DNA of 7,017 nt, from NCBI GenBank assembly GCA_031273485.1, contig JAISRS010000500.1, forward strand, positions 1 to 7,017, given 5' to 3'. Below are positions 5,851 through 7,017 of this stretch, one piece after another. The notes under the pieces were generated by a model, which saw only the letters and a program-made list of their open reading frames with translations, was not told the DNA's origin and did no database searches. Position numbers and translations under genes: made by a program. Origin of the DNA: Prevotellaceae bacterium (GTDB lineage Bacteria; Bacteroidota; Bacteroidia; Bacteroidales; UBA932). The first letter of the stretch is position 1. Every line of letters starts with the position of its first letter.

Positions 5851-7017
5851 CTAATTAATTTTTGAGTACTTGAAATCTTTGCCTAAATAATATGCCTGAT
5901 TTCCCAGTATTTCTTCGATTCTCAGCAATTGATTGTATTTTGCAATGCGGTCGGAACGTGAAGCCGAGCCTGTTTTGATCAAACCGCAATTGAGCGCTAC
6001 CGCCAGATCGGCAATAGTAGTATCTTCCGTTTCGCCCGACCTGTGGCTCATAATGGAAGTGTAGGAATTACGTGTGGCGAGTTCTACGGAATCAATAGTT
6101 TCGCTCAGCGAACCTATCTGATTTACCTTAATCAGTATAGAGTTTGCGACTTTACGGTCGATGCCCTGCTGCAGGCGTTTTACATTGGTCACAAACAAGT
6201 CGTCGCCCACCAGTTGACAGCGGTCGCCGATAGTATCCGTCAGCAGTTTCCATCCGTCCCAGTCGTCTTCCGCCATACCGTCTTCGATAGATAAAATGGG
6301 ATATTTGGTAACCCAATTTTTCCAGAAGTCCACCATTTGCGAGGGCGTAAGTTTCTCGCCGGTTGATTTGTGCAGATGATAAACATTTTCTTCCGGGATA
6401 TAATACTCCGACGATGCGGGGTCTAAAGCCATGTAAACATCCTCTCCGGGCTTGTATCCGGCTTTTTCGATAGCTTCGAGTATCACCGTAACCGCCTCTT
6501 CGTTCGATTTCAGGTTGGGAGCGAAACCTCCTTCGTCGCCCACATTGGTGGAGTATCCGAGTTTTTTCAACACTGATTTCAAACTGTGGAACACTTCTGC
6601 GCCCATACGCAATGCATCCGAAAAAGTATCGGCGCCAACGGGCATAATCATAAATTCCTGGAAGTCGATAGAGTTGTCGGCATGAGAGCCTCCGTTAAGG
6701 ATATTCATCAAAGGCACAGGCAGCGTGCGTCCATTTACTCCTCCAACATATTTAAACAGGGGTTGACCTGTTATTTGAGCGGATGCTTTGGCGCAAGCCA
6801 GCGAAACGCCCAGAATAGCATTAGCTCCCAGACGGCTTTTGTTTTCCGTTCCGTCCAGAGCTATCATAGCCGAATCGATGTCGCGTTGTTTTAGAACCGA
6901 CATTCCGGCTAATTCTTCATTAATAACGGTGTTTACATTTTCTACTGCTTTAAGAACACCTTTTCCGAGGTAAACCTCTTTGTCGCCGTCGCGTAATTCG
7001 CACGCTTCGTGTATCCC
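5851..7017 (-). CDS. eno: Enolase, missing only its N-terminus (window edge)
   Basis: Enolase (phosphopyruvate hydratase) converts 2-phosphoglycerate to phosphoenolpyruvate in glycolysis; it is cytosolic, Mg-dependent and usually dimeric. The visible frame is 388 residues ending with TAG at 5853-5851. It opens GIHEACELRDGDKEVYLGKG at 7017, so about 43 residues, including the SGAST loop, lie beyond the edge; ATG 6903 is internal, not the start. All visible catalytic residues are present (fragment numbering, E. coli equivalent in brackets): Glu162 in GDEGG (Glu209, general acid), Mg ligands Asp199 in ALDPAS (Asp246), Glu245 in SIEDGM (Glu290) and Asp272 in GDDLF (Asp317), Lys297 in ILIKVNQIGS (Lys342, general base), His325-Arg-Ser in SHRSGETEDT (370-372) and Lys348 in IKTGSASRSDR (393). 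The expected full length of about 431 residues is normal. A strong terminator follows. The gene faces the TPR gene across the repeat-rich gap. Confidence 0.97.
   Translation of the reverse strand, partial: GIHEACELRDGDKEVYLGKGVLKAVENVNTVINEELAGMSVLKQRDIDSAMIALDGTENKSRLGANAILGVSLACAKASAQITGQPLFKYVGGVNGRTLPVPLMNILNGGSHADNSIDFQEFMIMPVGADTFSDALRMGAEVFHSLKSVLKKLGYSTNVGDEGGFAPNLKSNEEAVTVILEAIEKAGYKPGEDVYMALDPASSEYYIPEENVYHLHKSTGEKLTPSQMVDFWKNWVTKYPILSIEDGMAEDDWDGWKLLTDTIGDRCQLVGDDLFVTNVKRLQQGIDRKVANSILIKVNQIGSLSETIDSVELATRNSYTSIMSHRSGETEDTTIADLAVALNCGLIKTGSASRSDRIAKYNQLLRIEEILGNQAYYLGKDFKYSKIN

Overview
The window looks like a chromosomal segment from a member of the Bacteroidota, probably Bacteroidales. 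Three things point there. The long lipoprotein/Omp85 gene has the TamL layout typical of that phylum. The enolase has a Bacteroidetes-like sequence. Three matches to the phylum's unusual -7 promoter box (TAnnTTTG) sit in the expected places upstream of three genes. By eye the sequence is moderately AT-rich, and there is no sign of recent foreign composition in the large genes.

Layout. (1) 1-296: the 3' end of a gene for a HEAT-like repeat protein, cut by the window edge. (2) 484-2805: tamL, an outer-membrane assembly lipoprotein, with a candidate promoter at 413-420. (3) 2865-4856: a secreted or periplasmic TPR protein of 663 residues with a TTG start and its own candidate promoter at 2812-2819. 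(4) 4857-5850: about 1 kb with no intact gene, lying between two convergent genes. It holds a chain of inverted repeats, including a 197-bp imperfect palindrome, and a frameshifted antitoxin-like small gene on the minus strand (5300-5498). (5) 5851-7017: enolase (eno) on the minus strand, lacking only about 43 N-terminal residues beyond the window edge and followed by a clear intrinsic terminator.

Functionally, tamL and the TPR gene are both envelope genes on the same strand, 59 bp apart. Each seems to have its own promoter, so a joint role is only a guess. The tamB gene that often accompanies tamL is not in the window. Enolase is ordinary glycolysis. The most unusual part is the convergent 3'-3' gap: it appears to have collected mobile or repetitive palindromes and the remains of a toxin-antitoxin-type module. 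I see no CRISPR array, rRNA, tRNA or intact transposase. I do not see strong evidence for a wholly new system; the palindrome cluster and the broken antitoxin gene are the best leads.
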